Source: Lutibaculum baratangense AMV1 (GTDB lineage Bacteria; Pseudomonadota; Alphaproteobacteria; Rhizobiales; Tepidamorphaceae). Taken from it: 64,000 bases of DNA. Positions 17,155 through 26,198 of this stretch are shown here, one piece after another. How positions within the stretch are numbered: position 1 is the stretch's first letter; each line of letters begins with the position of its first letter. The position numbers were made by a program, and so were the translations under genes. The stretch is from the NCBI RefSeq assembly GCF_000496075.1, contig NZ_AWXZ01000039.1, forward strand, positions 248,001 through 312,000, read 5' to 3'. The notes under the pieces are model-generated. The model ran no database searches and had not been told where the DNA came from. It worked only from the letters and a program-made list of their open reading frames with translations.

Positions 17155-17408
17155 CGCAAGGCCTCCTTCGCTTGTTGGGTCTCGATCCCGCCGGGCGCCG
17201 CCTCGGGTGGACGTTTCCAGCCGGGTAGCAGGGCCCCCAGGGAGCCGGCGGGACGGAGAGACACCGGGCCAACGGCCGCTGCCTGCCGGAGTTCCGGCAG
17301 CTGCGACAGCAGAGCGCCTCCTGTCGGCTTGCATCCCCCGCGCCGCCCTGCAAATCTCCCGGCACGCGAAGGCCGAGAATTTCCAAGACGCTAAGGGAGG
17401 AGAGCCGG

Positions 17409-18536
17409 ATGGAGAGCCGTGCTGCGGTGGCGTTCGAGGCTGGCAAGCCTCTGGAGGTGGCGACGGTTCGGCTCGAGGGGCCGAAGGAGGGCGAGGTTCT
17501 CGTCGAGATCAAGGCGACGGGGATCTGCCACACGGACGAGTTCACGCGCTCGGGCGCCGATCCCGAGGGGATCTTCCCGGCGATCCTCGGTCACGAGGGT
17601 GCGGGCGTGGTGGTCGATGTGGGGCCGGGGGTCCGCAGCCTGCGGAAGGGCGACCACGTGATCCCGCTCTACACGCCGGAGTGCCGCGAGTGCCCGTCTT
17701 GCCTGTCGCGCAAGACCAATCTGTGCACGGCGATCCGGACGACGCAGGGGCAGGGGCTGATGCCGGACGGCACCTCGCGCTTCTCGCTCGACGGCAAGCC
17801 GATCCACCACTACATGGGCACCTCGACCTTCTCGAACTTCACGGTGCTGCCGGAGATCGCGGTGGCGAAGATCCGCGAGGACGCGCCGTTCGACAAGGTC
17901 TGCTACATCGGCTGCGGCGTCACGACGGGGATCGGCGCGGTGATCAACACCGCGAAGGTGGAGGCTGGCGCGACGGCGGTCGTGTTCGGGCTCGGCGGGA
18001 TCGGGCTCAACGTGATCCAGGGGCTGCGGCTCGCCGGCGCCGACATGATCATCGGTGTCGACCTCAACAACGACAAGAAGGAATGGGGCGAGCGCTTCGG
18101 GATGACGCATTTCGTCAACCCGAAGGAGGTGGGCTCCGACCTCGTGCCCCATCTCGTGAACATGACGAAGCGCGGCGCCGACCAGATCGGCGGGGCCGAC
18201 TACACCTTCGACTGCACCGGCAACGTGACGGTGATGCGCCAGGCGCTCGAATGCGCCCATCGCGGCTGGGGCCAGTCGATCGTCATCGGCGTCGCGCCGG
18301 CCGGCGCGGAGATCTCGACCCGGCCGTTCCAGCTCGTGACGGGCCGCGTCTGGAAGGGCACCGCCTTCGGCGGCGCCAGGGGCCGCACCGACGTGCCGAA
18401 GATCGTCGAGTGGTACATGGAGGGCAAGATCGAGATCGACCCGATGATCACCCACACGATGCCCCTCGACGACATCAACAAGGGCTTCGACCTCATGCAC
18501 CACGGCGAATCCATCCGCTCCGTCGTCCTGTTCTGA
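17409..18536 (+). CDS. frmA: S-(hydroxymethyl)glutathione dehydrogenase / class III alcohol dehydrogenase
   Basis: 375 residues, the family length. It oxidises the glutathione adduct of formaldehyde with NAD+ and can reduce S-nitrosoglutathione. Catalytic zinc ligands in GICHTDEF and GHEGAG, structural zinc cysteines in CRECPSC...NLC, central [14 protein letters not shown]-binding [13 protein letters not shown], and [14 protein letters not shown] near the end, which is diagnostic for class III. RBS GGGAGGAG lies upstream of ATG 17409. It is transcribed alone and ends in a strong hairpin. Confidence 0.95.
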   Translation: MESRAAVAFEAGKPLEVATVRLEGPKEGEVLVEIKATGICHTDEFTRSGADPEGIFPAILGHEGAGVVVDVGPGVRSLRKGDHVIPLYTPECRECPSCLSRKTNLCTAIRTTQGQGLMPDGTSRFSLDGKPIHHYMGTSTFSNFTVLPEIAVAKIREDAPFDKVCYIGCGVTTGIGAVINTAKVEAGATAVVFGLGGIGLNVIQGLRLAGADMIIGVDLNNDKKEWGERFGMTHFVNPKEVGSDLVPHLVNMTKRGADQIGGADYTFDCTGNVTVMRQALECAHRGWGQSIVIGVAPAGAEISTRPFQLVTGRVWKGTAFGGARGRTDVPKIVEWYMEGKIEIDPMITHTMPLDDINKGFDLMHHGESIRSVVLF

Positions 18537-18544
18537 GACGAGAA

Positions 18545-18565
18545 GGGGCGGCCATGGGCCGCCCC
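18545..18565. terminator. Bidirectional terminator after frmA
   Basis: A 9-bp perfect stem (GGGGCGGCC with GGCCGCCCC) around a three-base loop, between the convergent frmA and 2-hydroxyacid dehydrogenase genes. T-rich tails are weak. Confidence 0.75.
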
Positions 18566-18586
18566 AGCCTTCCGGTCGGTCGTCGG

Positions 18587-19558
18587 TCAGACCAGGTGGT
18601 CGATCTCCGGCACGGGCTCGCCGGCCGCGACGCGGCGGATGTTCTCGAACATCCGGCTCACCGTCGCGTCGAAATTGTCGGTCGCCTGCGCCGCGATGTG
18701 GGGCGTGACGACGACGTTCGGGAGCCCGATCAGCCGGTTGCCGGCCGGCGGCGGCTCGGTGGCGAAGACGTCGACGCCGGCGCCCCTCAGCTTGCCGCTC
18801 TCGACCGCGTCGGCGAGATCCTCTTCCACCACGATGCCGCCGCGGGCGGTGTTGATGAGGATCGCCCCGTCCTTCATCGCGGCGAACTGTTCCTTCCCCA
18901 TCATCCAGCGCGTCTCGGGCGTCAGTGCGCAGTGCAGCGACACGACGTCGGATTCGCGGAGCAGGGTCTGCAGGTCGGCATGCTCGACGCCGAACTCCCG
19001 CTCCTCGTCCGCCGGCAGCTTCGTCGGCTTCGTGTAGAGGATGCGGCAGTCGAAGCCCCGCAGCAGCTTCGCGACGTTCTTGCCGATGAAGCCGAGCCCC
19101 ACGAGCCCGACCGTCTTGCCGGTCAGGAGGAAGGTGCGCGGGCCGACTGCGCCCTTCAGCCATTCGCCGCGCAGCATGCCCTCGTGCCCCGAGACGATGG
19201 AGCGCTGCACGGACAGCATGAGGGTGACGGCCGTCTCGGCCACCGCCCGGGCGTTCGATCCCGTCGTGCGCATGACCCGGATGCCGACCTCGCGCGCGGT
19301 GTCGATGTCGATCGAATCGTAGCCGACGCCCCATTTGTGGACGCCCTTGAGCCGCGCCGCCGCGCCCGCGCGCATCATGGCCGCGTCCACGGGAAGATCG
19401 CCCGTGACGAGAAAGTCCGCTCGCTTCGCCGCCGCCATCTGCTCGGCCGGATCACGGCTGGCGACGGTCTCGAGCGCGAATCCGTCGGGCAAGAGGCCGT
19501 GCATCTGCTCGAGGCGCTGGGGCGAGATGGGGTCGAGGACGACGATCAGGTGGCTCAT
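18587..19558 (-). CDS. D-2-hydroxyacid dehydrogenase (NAD-binding)
   Basis: 323 residues of the D-isomer-specific 2-hydroxyacid dehydrogenase family. NAD fold VGLVGLGFIGKNVAKLLRGFD at about 150-170, catalytic Arg region INTARGGIVVEEDLADAV, Glu in DVFATEPPP and the catalytic His in VVTPHIAAQ. It reduces a 2-keto acid or the reverse; the substrate is not readable. It starts 46 nt after the gamma-glutamyltransferase stop on the same strand, so they are likely co-transcribed. Confidence 0.88.
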   Translation of the reverse strand: MSHLIVVLDPISPQRLEQMHGLLPDGFALETVASRDPAEQMAAAKRADFLVTGDLPVDAAMMRAGAAARLKGVHKWGVGYDSIDIDTAREVGIRVMRTTGSNARAVAETAVTLMLSVQRSIVSGHEGMLRGEWLKGAVGPRTFLLTGKTVGLVGLGFIGKNVAKLLRGFDCRILYTKPTKLPADEEREFGVEHADLQTLLRESDVVSLHCALTPETRWMMGKEQFAAMKDGAILINTARGGIVVEEDLADAVESGKLRGAGVDVFATEPPPAGNRLIGLPNVVVTPHIAAQATDNFDATVSRMFENIRRVAAGEPVPEIDHLV

Positions 19559-19604
19559 CGGGGCTCCGGGAGAGGGAGGATCTGCGAGAGGCGGATGGCG
19601 GCGG

Positions 19605-21356
19605 TCAGCCGGCCGGCCGGCGCGGCTCGGCGTCCTCGGCTTCACCGCCGGAAGGTGGTACGCGATCCGGCCAGAAACGGACGCCGGGCCGCGCGAGGCC
19701 GCCGCCCAGCGCCATGACGGTGCCGTCGGCGCGCCAGCAGGCGGCGCCGGTCATCGTGCCGTCCTGCTCGAAGGCGATCGCGTTCATGCCGCCGCCGATA
19801 TGCGGCACGACCTTGACCTCGTGGCCGCTGGCCGCCAGAGCCTCTTCGGCGCCGGCTTCGGCATAGGCCTTCTCGATCTCGACCTCCTGGCCCTGCGTCC
19901 ACAGGCGCGGCGCCTCGACGGCCTCCTGGAGGCCCATCCGATGGTCGACGAGGTTGACGATCGCCTGGAAGGCCGAGGGAAAGATGCGCAAGCCGCCGGG
20001 CAGGCCGAGCGCGTAGAGCGGGCGGCCGTCCTTCAGCACCATCATCGGCGCCATCGAAGTCGGCACGCGCTTGCCCGGCGCGACCGAGAGGGCACGGCCG
20101 GGATGCGGGTCGAAGTTCGACATGTAGTTGTTCGGGATGAAGCCGGCCTCCGGCACCATGAAGCGGGCGCCGAAGATGCCGTTGATCGTGTGCGTCGCGG
20201 TGACGACGTTGCCTTCGCGGTCGGCGACCGTGACATGGGTCGTGTCGCGCGATTCGTAAGGTGCGGTTGCGGTCGGGGCAGGGCCGGCCGAACCGAAATC
20301 GATCTGCCGCCGGCACTCCTCCGCGTAAGCTTTCGACGTCAGCCGCTCGACCGGCACGTCGACGAAGTCGGGATCGCCGCTCGTCTTCACCCGGTCGGCG
20401 AAGGCGATGCGGATGGCCTCGGCCATCAGGTGCAGCGTGTCCGGCGTCCCGAAGCCCATCGCGCGGACGTCGAAGCCCTCGACGATGTTCAGCATCTGGG
20501 TCACGTGCACGCCGGAGGAGGCAGGCGGCGGCGGGCCGACGATCTCGTGGCCGCGATAGGTGCCGACCACCGGCTCGCGTTCCATGACGCGGTAGCTCTC
20601 GAGATCCTCCTCGCTGAGCCAACCATCGTCTTCCGTCCCCGCGCGGATGCGGGCGACGAGAGCGCGGCCGAGCTCGCCGCCGTGGAGCGCCGCGGCGCCC
20701 TCGCGGGCGATGAGCCTGAGGCTCTCCGCGTAACCCGGCTGGGCGAGGCGCTCGCCGGGCTTCGGCGGCTCGCCGCCCGGCAGGAGGATCGAGGAGATCA
20801 CGGGGTCGCGCGCCAGGTCCTCGCGCGATTCGCCGATCGCGCCAGCGAGATAGTGGGTGATGGCGAAGCCGCGGGCGGCCAGGCGGATCGCCGGATCGAC
20901 GACGTCCGCGAAGGGCAGCCTGCCGAAGCGCTGCTGCATCGTCCACCAGCCGAGCAGGTTGCCCGGAACGGCGACGGCGGTCGGGCCGACGGCGCTGCGG
21001 CGGCCGACCGTCTCCATGTGGTTCGGCGGCTCGTCCGACACCGGCTCGAAACAGGTCGCATGCGCAGCGCCCGGCGCCGTCGACATCGCGTCGAAGACGA
21101 GGTGCCGGCCGTCCGCGAGGCGGAGATGGGAGAGGCCCCCGCCGGCGATGCCGACCATCATCGGCTCGACCACCGTCAGCGCGAGCAGGGAGGCCACCGC
21201 CGCGTCGACGGCGTTGCCCCCGGCGCTCAGGATCTCCGCGCCGGCCGCCGTGCCGAGCGGATGGTTCGTCACGACCATGCCGCCGGCACCCGAGGCGGGG
21301 CGCTTCTCGCAGGCGAGGTCGACGGGCGAAAGCCGCCGCCAGTCCCGTGCGCTCAT
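19605..21356 (-). CDS. Gamma-glutamyltransferase family protein
   Basis: 583 residues, a full-length Ntn hydrolase precursor. The autocleavage/catalytic threonine lies in ESRDTTHVTVADREGNVV; the large-subunit front reads VVTNHPLGTAAGAEILSAGGNAVDAA and the later part has GGLRIFPSAFQAIVNLVDH. Such enzymes hydrolyse or transfer the gamma-glutamyl group of glutathione and related compounds. I see no signal peptide (the N-terminus is charged), unlike periplasmic Ggt, so a cytoplasmic role is likely. Confidence 0.88.
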   Translation of the reverse strand: MSARDWRRLSPVDLACEKRPASGAGGMVVTNHPLGTAAGAEILSAGGNAVDAAVASLLALTVVEPMMVGIAGGGLSHLRLADGRHLVFDAMSTAPGAAHATCFEPVSDEPPNHMETVGRRSAVGPTAVAVPGNLLGWWTMQQRFGRLPFADVVDPAIRLAARGFAITHYLAGAIGESREDLARDPVISSILLPGGEPPKPGERLAQPGYAESLRLIAREGAAALHGGELGRALVARIRAGTEDDGWLSEEDLESYRVMEREPVVGTYRGHEIVGPPPPASSGVHVTQMLNIVEGFDVRAMGFGTPDTLHLMAEAIRIAFADRVKTSGDPDFVDVPVERLTSKAYAEECRRQIDFGSAGPAPTATAPYESRDTTHVTVADREGNVVTATHTINGIFGARFMVPEAGFIPNNYMSNFDPHPGRALSVAPGKRVPTSMAPMMVLKDGRPLYALGLPGGLRIFPSAFQAIVNLVDHRMGLQEAVEAPRLWTQGQEVEIEKAYAEAGAEEALAASGHEVKVVPHIGGGMNAIAFEQDGTMTGAACWRADGTVMALGGGLARPGVRFWPDRVPPSGGEAEDAEPRRPAG

Positions 21357-21604
21357 CGCCCGACGCTCCCAGGCGAGAGCGTCACCGGCGTTCGGCGGCC
21401 GTCGTGGCGCGTGGCGGCGCGGGTCCGGCGGAGGGTGGTCATGAGGCTGCAGCTCGACTTTTGCGGTGCCGCTCGCGGGGCGGTGGGATGAGGGACGACG
21501 GGTGTTGAAGCGGCTCCCGATCTTAGGCGCGTTCGCACTCGCCGCAAGATGCGAAGCGGCAGCCGTCGGCGGGCGGCGACTCTTCCCTCGAGGTGGGTGC
21601 TGCA

Positions 21605-22675
21605 TCAGGCCGTGACACCGGCGGCGTCGGCCGGGCGGGGGGACAGGATCTCGATGATCTCGATCAGGTGGCGGGCCACCTCGTCGAGGCCGAACAGGAG
21701 CGTGCCGAGCGCGCGCTCTGCGGCCGGCGTCCGGCCGCCGGCGAGCGAGCCGCTCAGCGCCTGCACCTGGGCGCGCGCCTCCTCGAGCCGCGCCCGCATC
21801 TCGTCGAACTCGGGCCGCGGCCCGCCCTGCGCGAGCGCATCGCCGACGCAGCGAAGCGCGTCCTCCACCGTGTCGAGCACCGTCTGGGAGGCGGTCACGA
21901 GGGTCGGGAGACGCTCGGCCGGCAGGTTGAAGGCGTCCTCGATGAGCACCCGCTCGAGAATGATGATGCCGTGCCAGAGCCGTTCGATCCGGCGCAGGAG
22001 CTCGAGGATGGGCCTGCCGTTCCTGAGGCGCCGCCGCACCTTCGCGCCGCTCGCCGCGGCACGGGCCGCCTGCATGTGGGAGAGGAACCGGCCGTGCAGG
22101 CCCTCCGGGACGCGCCTTTCCCCATCGTTCACCTCCGGATCCAGCACGCAACGGAGAAGCTCTCCGGCCGTAGCGAGCCCCTGCCGTGCCTGCCGCAGCG
22201 CCCTGTCGCGACTGCGGTCGGGCCAGACGAGAATCGCGGTGAGGAAGCCGGTGAGGCCACCGAGAATGATCGCGGCGGCGCGTGGCACCGCGTCGTCGAG
22301 CGGCGCTTCGCCGGTCGAGGACAGCACGAGGATTGTGCCGGGCACGACGCCGAAGCGGAGGCCGGGCCAGCGGATCGCCAGCGCGTTCACGACGGTCGCC
22401 GCGAAGACGAGGCGCAGGAGGACGTAGCCCGTGTCCGGCGGCACCCAGACGGCGACGAGGCCGAGCGCGGTGCCGAGAATCGTCGCGAGGACGCGGAAGC
22501 CGGTCGCGAGCATCGTCTCGTCGACGCTCGTCTGGACGACGAGCAGGGTCGAGATCATCGCCCAGGACATGTCATCGAGGCCGAGAAGGTGCATCGCATA
22601 CCAGGTCAGCGTGCAGGCCACGGCGGTCTGCACGATGATGCGGTAGGCGTCTCGGTGTCTGGCGGTCAGGGACAT
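21605..22675 (-). CDS. FUSC family (aromatic acid exporter-like) membrane protein
   Basis: 356 residues. The first ~165 form about six membrane segments (AYRIIVQTAVACTLTWYAM, MSWAMISTLLVVQTSVDET, AIILGGLTGFLTAILVWPD); the rest is a cytosolic helical region. FUSC proteins include AaeB-type p-hydroxybenzoate exporters and fusaric-acid resistance pumps. Its place just downstream of pcaHG on the same strand suggests a substrate related to aromatic acids, which is inference. Confidence 0.8.
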   Translation of the reverse strand: MSLTARHRDAYRIIVQTAVACTLTWYAMHLLGLDDMSWAMISTLLVVQTSVDETMLATGFRVLATILGTALGLVAVWVPPDTGYVLLRLVFAATVVNALAIRWPGLRFGVVPGTILVLSSTGEAPLDDAVPRAAAIILGGLTGFLTAILVWPDRSRDRALRQARQGLATAGELLRCVLDPEVNDGERRVPEGLHGRFLSHMQAARAAASGAKVRRRLRNGRPILELLRRIERLWHGIIILERVLIEDAFNLPAERLPTLVTASQTVLDTVEDALRCVGDALAQGGPRPEFDEMRARLEEARAQVQALSGSLAGGRTPAAERALGTLLFGLDEVARHLIEIIEILSPRPADAAGVTA

Positions 22676-22788
22676 TGTCTCGAGCGGCTGCGGGGCCCGG
22701 TCTGCCGGAGCCTCCGCAGGAGGCAATGTCCGAGGCCGCGCCGCGGTTCGAGGTGGACCGATCGCCGCGGCGGGCTTCCTCGCCGTAC

Positions 22789-23376
22789 CTACATGTCGAG
22801 GAAGACCGTCTCCTTCTCGCCCTGCAGATGGATGTCGAGCCGGTAGCCCGGCATGCCGTCGGCGTCGAAACGCCCGGCGATCATCGTTTCCTGCAGCCAC
22901 GGCGCCCCGGCCGCCTTGAGCACGGGGTCGTCCGCGTTCGCCTCCGCCTCGTCGGCGAAGTAGAGACGTGTGTGCAGATGGATGTTGATCCCCCGCGAGA
23001 AGATGAGGATGTCGATGTGCGGCGCCTCGGTGCGGCCGTCCCGGTACGGCACCGGGCCCGGCTTCACCGTCTCGAACCACCACCGGCCCGTGGTCCAGTC
23101 GGTCACCGTGCGGCCCCAGCCGAAGAAGCCGTCCTGGCCGTAGCGCCCTTTCGAATCGGCCTGCCAGATCTCCATCATCGCGTCCGTGACCGGCTGGCCG
23201 GCCCCGTCGATCAGCAGCCCTTCTATGCGGATGCGGGTGCCGTCCGCGTCGCCCTGCAATATGTGCGGGTTCTCCTGCGTGCGGATCTCCAGTCCGGCCG
23301 CCGAGGGCACCGTGCCCAGATGCACGTAGGGCCCGGCGGTCTGCGAGGGCGTCTCCTTCAGTCGCTGGAAAATCAT
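22789..23376 (-). CDS. pcaG: Protocatechuate 3,4-dioxygenase alpha subunit
   Basis: 195 residues. With PcaH it cleaves protocatechuate between the hydroxyls. Seen: TPSQTAGPYVHLG at the front, IEGLLIDGAGQPVTDAMMEIWQAD, WFETVKPGPVPY and HIDILIFSRGINIHLHTRLYF. The alpha subunit keeps the fold but not the iron ligands. It starts one base after the pcaH stop and its ribosome site (GGAGGGGA) lies inside pcaH. Confidence 0.94.
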   Translation of the reverse strand: MIFQRLKETPSQTAGPYVHLGTVPSAAGLEIRTQENPHILQGDADGTRIRIEGLLIDGAGQPVTDAMMEIWQADSKGRYGQDGFFGWGRTVTDWTTGRWWFETVKPGPVPYRDGRTEAPHIDILIFSRGINIHLHTRLYFADEAEANADDPVLKAAGAPWLQETMIAGRFDADGMPGYRLDIHLQGEKETVFLDM

Positions 23377-23377
23377 G

Positions 23378-24103
23378 TCAGTTCCCCTCCGGTCGGTTCT
23401 CGAAGAAGGTCGAGCGGCGGCCGCGCAGCACGATGTCGAAGCGGTATGCGAGACAGTCGAACGGCACCATCTCGCCCATGTCGAGCGTGGCGGTGAGACG
23501 GTCGGCCAGCGTCGGGTCCGGCAGGGTGTTCACGATCGGGCAGAGCCTGATCAGCGGGTCGCCCTCGAAGTAGAACTGCGAGACGAGGCGCTGGGCGAAG
23601 GCGTCGCCGAAGACCGAGAAGTGGATGTGGGCGGGCCGCCAGTCGCTGCCGTGATTGCGCCAGGGATAGGGCCCCGGCTTGATCGTGCGGAAGACATAGT
23701 TGCCGTCCTCGTCCGTCATGCAGCGGCCGCAGCCGCCGAAATTCGGGTCGAGAGGCGCGAGGTAGCCGTCGCGGACGTGCCGGTAGCGACCGCCGGCATT
23801 CGCCTGCCACACCTCTATCAGCGTGTTCCGGACGGGCCTCGCGTTCTCGTCGAGCACCTTGCCGTAGACGATGATCCGCTCGCCGAGCGCCTCGCCGTCC
23901 GTCGCGAAATTGTGGATCAGGTCGTTGTCGAGCGGGTCGAGACGGTCGTGCCCGAACACGGGCCCCGTCCTGTCGCCGATCGACTGCTCCATCGACAGGA
24001 GCGGCCTGCGGGGCGAGCGCAGAAATGTCGACTTGTAGGTCGGGGCGAAGGCCGGGGGATGCTGCGCGTGATCCCGCCTCATGAAATCGGCCGGGTCTGC
24101 CAT
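23378..24103 (-). CDS. pcaH: Protocatechuate 3,4-dioxygenase beta subunit
   Basis: 241 residues. It binds the non-haem Fe(III) of the ring-cleaving enzyme; iron ligands are expected as two Tyr (RYRHVRDGY, YPWRNHGSDW area) and two His (RPAHIHFSVFG). GKVLDENARPVRNTLIEVWQANA is the family core. Start ATG 24103 with GGAGG; the frame open further upstream to 24385 has no family features. pcaHG stand without pcaB, pcaC, pcaD or pcaQ in this window. Confidence 0.95.
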   Translation of the reverse strand: MADPADFMRRDHAQHPPAFAPTYKSTFLRSPRRPLLSMEQSIGDRTGPVFGHDRLDPLDNDLIHNFATDGEALGERIIVYGKVLDENARPVRNTLIEVWQANAGGRYRHVRDGYLAPLDPNFGGCGRCMTDEDGNYVFRTIKPGPYPWRNHGSDWRPAHIHFSVFGDAFAQRLVSQFYFEGDPLIRLCPIVNTLPDPTLADRLTATLDMGEMVPFDCLAYRFDIVLRGRRSTFFENRPEGN

Positions 24104-24403
24104 CGGCGCCTCCTGCTCGAAGTTTGCGTGGGCCCCGCCGCCGGAGGGGCGGGTGCAGGCGGACCGTCCGGCGGCCTCCCGCTCGTGAGGGGAGCATCCT
24201 AGACCTTCGGCGCCGGGTCCAGTTCGATGGAGTGCGGGCGGCGATAAGCCCCCGTTATAGCGGATTGCGCGCCAGACGCGGCCGGCCGGTCTTTCCGCGC
24301 CGGCGGTGGCCGGGCCGTGTCCGCAGGCTCGCCGATCTAACCGGCCCGCGAGGCAAGGAAACCAGGGATTCATGTTAACAAGCATGCAAATCCGGCTCCC
24401 GCG

Positions 24404-24419
24404 TTAACCTGCCGTTAAC
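24404..24419. promoter_or_regulatory. Candidate CtrA box upstream of the porin
   Basis: TTAACCTGCCGTTAAC matches TTAA-N7-TTAAC. It lies 283 nt upstream of the porin and 300 nt upstream of pcaH. A distorted PcaQ-like site (TTAACC-N3-CGTTAA) is an alternative reading. Confidence 0.45.
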
Positions 24420-24438
24420 CATGAGGCATGACCCGGAG

Positions 24439-24451
24439 GTCACAACGTGAC
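24439..24451. promoter_or_regulatory. Inverted repeat in the porin upstream region
   Basis: GTCAC-AAC-GTGAC, perfect 5-bp arms. Just downstream of the CtrA-type box. Ligand unknown. Confidence 0.3.
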
Positions 24452-24480
24452 GCTTCTGCCACACCCCCTTCTAAACAGGG
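24451..24480 (+). promoter_or_regulatory. Block shared with the omp upstream region (copy B)
   Basis: CGCTTCTGCCACA, six bases, TCTAAACAGGG; see copy A at 2550-2576. Both copies point towards an outer-membrane-protein gene. Confidence 0.35.
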
Positions 24481-24511
24481 TTCCCGAGGCCCCGGCGGGA
24501 GCGATTGCCGG

Positions 24512-24539
24512 TTGAACGGGAAGGGGCTTCCGGTACTTT
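24512..24539 (+). promoter_or_regulatory. Weak porin promoter candidate
   Basis: TTGAAC, 16 nt, TACTTT, about 160 nt before the porin ATG. It resembles a vegetative promoter but other positions are possible. Confidence 0.22.
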
Positions 24540-24701
24540 GCCCTCAGCGACACCGGGGACCCGGTTGAGTCGCAAAACGCTCGGCGGTGGGGGGACAGTA
24601 ATTACCACCACCGGGCGCTTCGCGGGGAAATGGGCAAAACTCCAAGGCAGACCGCCCGGGGGAGTAACCTGGTCCCTTAAGGTGACTATTTGGAGGTCAG
24701 G

Positions 24702-26012
24702 ATGAATAACATGAAGAGCTTCTTCCTCGGCTCCGCCTTTGCCGTCGTCGCTGCGACCGGCGCTCAGGCTGCGGATCCGATCCTGTACGACGTGAAGGCT
24801 CCCCGTGAGCCCGTCTACCGCTGCGACACGACCGGCTTCTTCGAGATCCCCGGCACGGACGTCTGCCTCAAGATCGGCGGCTTCGCCGCGGCGGTCGCCT
24901 ACGGCGGCGTCGACTGGGAAGGCGGCGGCACGGTGCCGTTCGCGGTCCGCTACTTCGGGTACACCTACGGCAACACGGCCGAAGGCTTCAACATCTACGC
25001 CCGTGGCCGCATCAACTTCGACGCCCGCACGGCGACCGAGTACGGCACGGTCCGCGCGTTCATGGAGTTCGAGGCGAACACGGCCGGCTCGGGCAACACG
25101 GGCAACGCGCTCAACACCCGCCACGCCTACGTTCAGTTCGGCAACTGGACCTTCGGTAAGACGAACTCCGTCTTCACCGACGGCTCGGTCGGCCCGGACG
25201 GCACGGATCCCTTCACGATCCTCGGCACGAACACGACCCGCATCAACCAGATCCGCTACACGCAGGCCTTCGGCAACGGCATGTCGGTCTCGGTGTCGCT
25301 GGAAGACTCGCAGTGGGCCGGTGGCTCGAGCTACTACCGCGCGTATGATCCGGACGGCTTCCGCGTTCCGGCCGGTGTCGCGGTCGTCGACAACGACTGG
25401 CCGGTCGTCGTCGCCGGTCTGAAGTATGCGGGCGACTGGGGTTCGGCGCACCTCGCCGGCGCCATCGGTCGCAACGAGATCGAGGGCTTCTACGAGCCGC
25501 TCGGCCTCGACTTCGAAGAGGACGAGATCGGCTGGGCGATCACGGCCAGCCTGTCGGTCAACGTGCCGTCGGTCGGCGAGGATACCTCGGTCAACCTGAA
25601 GGGCATCTACACCGACGGCCTGTCGCGCTATGCCGGCCCGAACGCTCTCGGCCGCGCCACCAGCTACGGCGTCGGCTGGTGCGACGCTGGTCTGGACTCC
25701 ATCTGCCTCGACAGCGACATTCAGGTCTGGTCGGTGCTCGGCTTCCTGCACCACTCCTTCAGCGACCGCGTCGCCGGTGAGATCGGTGCGTCCTACCAGA
25801 ACACGCAGGCGGATCGTTACTTCTTCATCGACGACGAGGCCCGCAACCTCGACGTCGACGCCTGGGAAGTCTTCGCGAACGTGTCCTGGACCCCGGTCAG
25901 CCGCACGACGTTCATCGCGGACGTCCACTACGGCAACATCAGCCAGGACTTCTTCAACCCGGACAACGACCAGGCTCTGGCGTTCGGCGTGGAAGTCATC
26001 CGGTCGTTCTGA
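24702..26012 (+). CDS. Rhizobial-type general porin
   Basis: 436 residues with a strong ribosome site (GGAGG, 5 nt spacing) and a signal peptide ending GAQAADP. The mature N-terminus (EPVYRCDTTGFFEIPGTDVCLKIGGF) is the hallmark of Hyphomicrobiales 16-strand porins (porin family 2), with two cysteines. The rest is beta strands ending in VEVIRSF with C-terminal Phe, the signal for barrel assembly. It should be an abundant trimeric channel. Codon choice is strongly biased and uniform, as expected for high expression. Confidence 0.95.
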   Translation: MNNMKSFFLGSAFAVVAATGAQAADPILYDVKAPREPVYRCDTTGFFEIPGTDVCLKIGGFAAAVAYGGVDWEGGGTVPFAVRYFGYTYGNTAEGFNIYARGRINFDARTATEYGTVRAFMEFEANTAGSGNTGNALNTRHAYVQFGNWTFGKTNSVFTDGSVGPDGTDPFTILGTNTTRINQIRYTQAFGNGMSVSVSLEDSQWAGGSSYYRAYDPDGFRVPAGVAVVDNDWPVVVAGLKYAGDWGSAHLAGAIGRNEIEGFYEPLGLDFEEDEIGWAITASLSVNVPSVGEDTSVNLKGIYTDGLSRYAGPNALGRATSYGVGWCDAGLDSICLDSDIQVWSVLGFLHHSFSDRVAGEIGASYQNTQADRYFFIDDEARNLDVDAWEVFANVSWTPVSRTTFIADVHYGNISQDFFNPDNDQALAFGVEVIRSF

Positions 26013-26063
26013 TGACCTGAAGATGGATCCGGCTCCGGCCGGACCCATCGCCTGACCAGGAAT

Positions 26064-26093
26064 CCCCGGCGGTTCGTCCGCCGGGGCTTCTTT
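26064..26093 (+). terminator. Rho-independent terminator after the porin
   Basis: 9-bp stem CCCCGGCGG / CCGCCGGGG with loop TTCGT, followed by CTTCTTT. Confidence 0.85.
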
Positions 26094-26198
26094 CGTTTAG
26101 AGGGGGGTGTGGCACGGGCCAGAGGGGCGAGGGATGCGCCGGTCCGCGCACGGGCGTCGTGAGGCAAGGGTGTGCGCCGGCCGTCTGCGGGCCGCTGA

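Larger units (their letters stand above)
24104..24701. other. Intergenic region between divergent pcaH and porin genes
   Basis: 598 nt without a gene. It holds a CtrA-type box (24404-24419), an inverted repeat (24439-24451), a block shared with the omp upstream region (24451-24480), a weak promoter-like pair (24512-24539) and an imperfect stem (24582-24590 with 24605-24613). The porin mRNA may have a long structured leader. Confidence 0.6.

Noticed and set aside
24690-24702. Upstream start for the porin at 24690
   Set aside because: The GGAGG ribosome site and signal peptide place the start at 24702.
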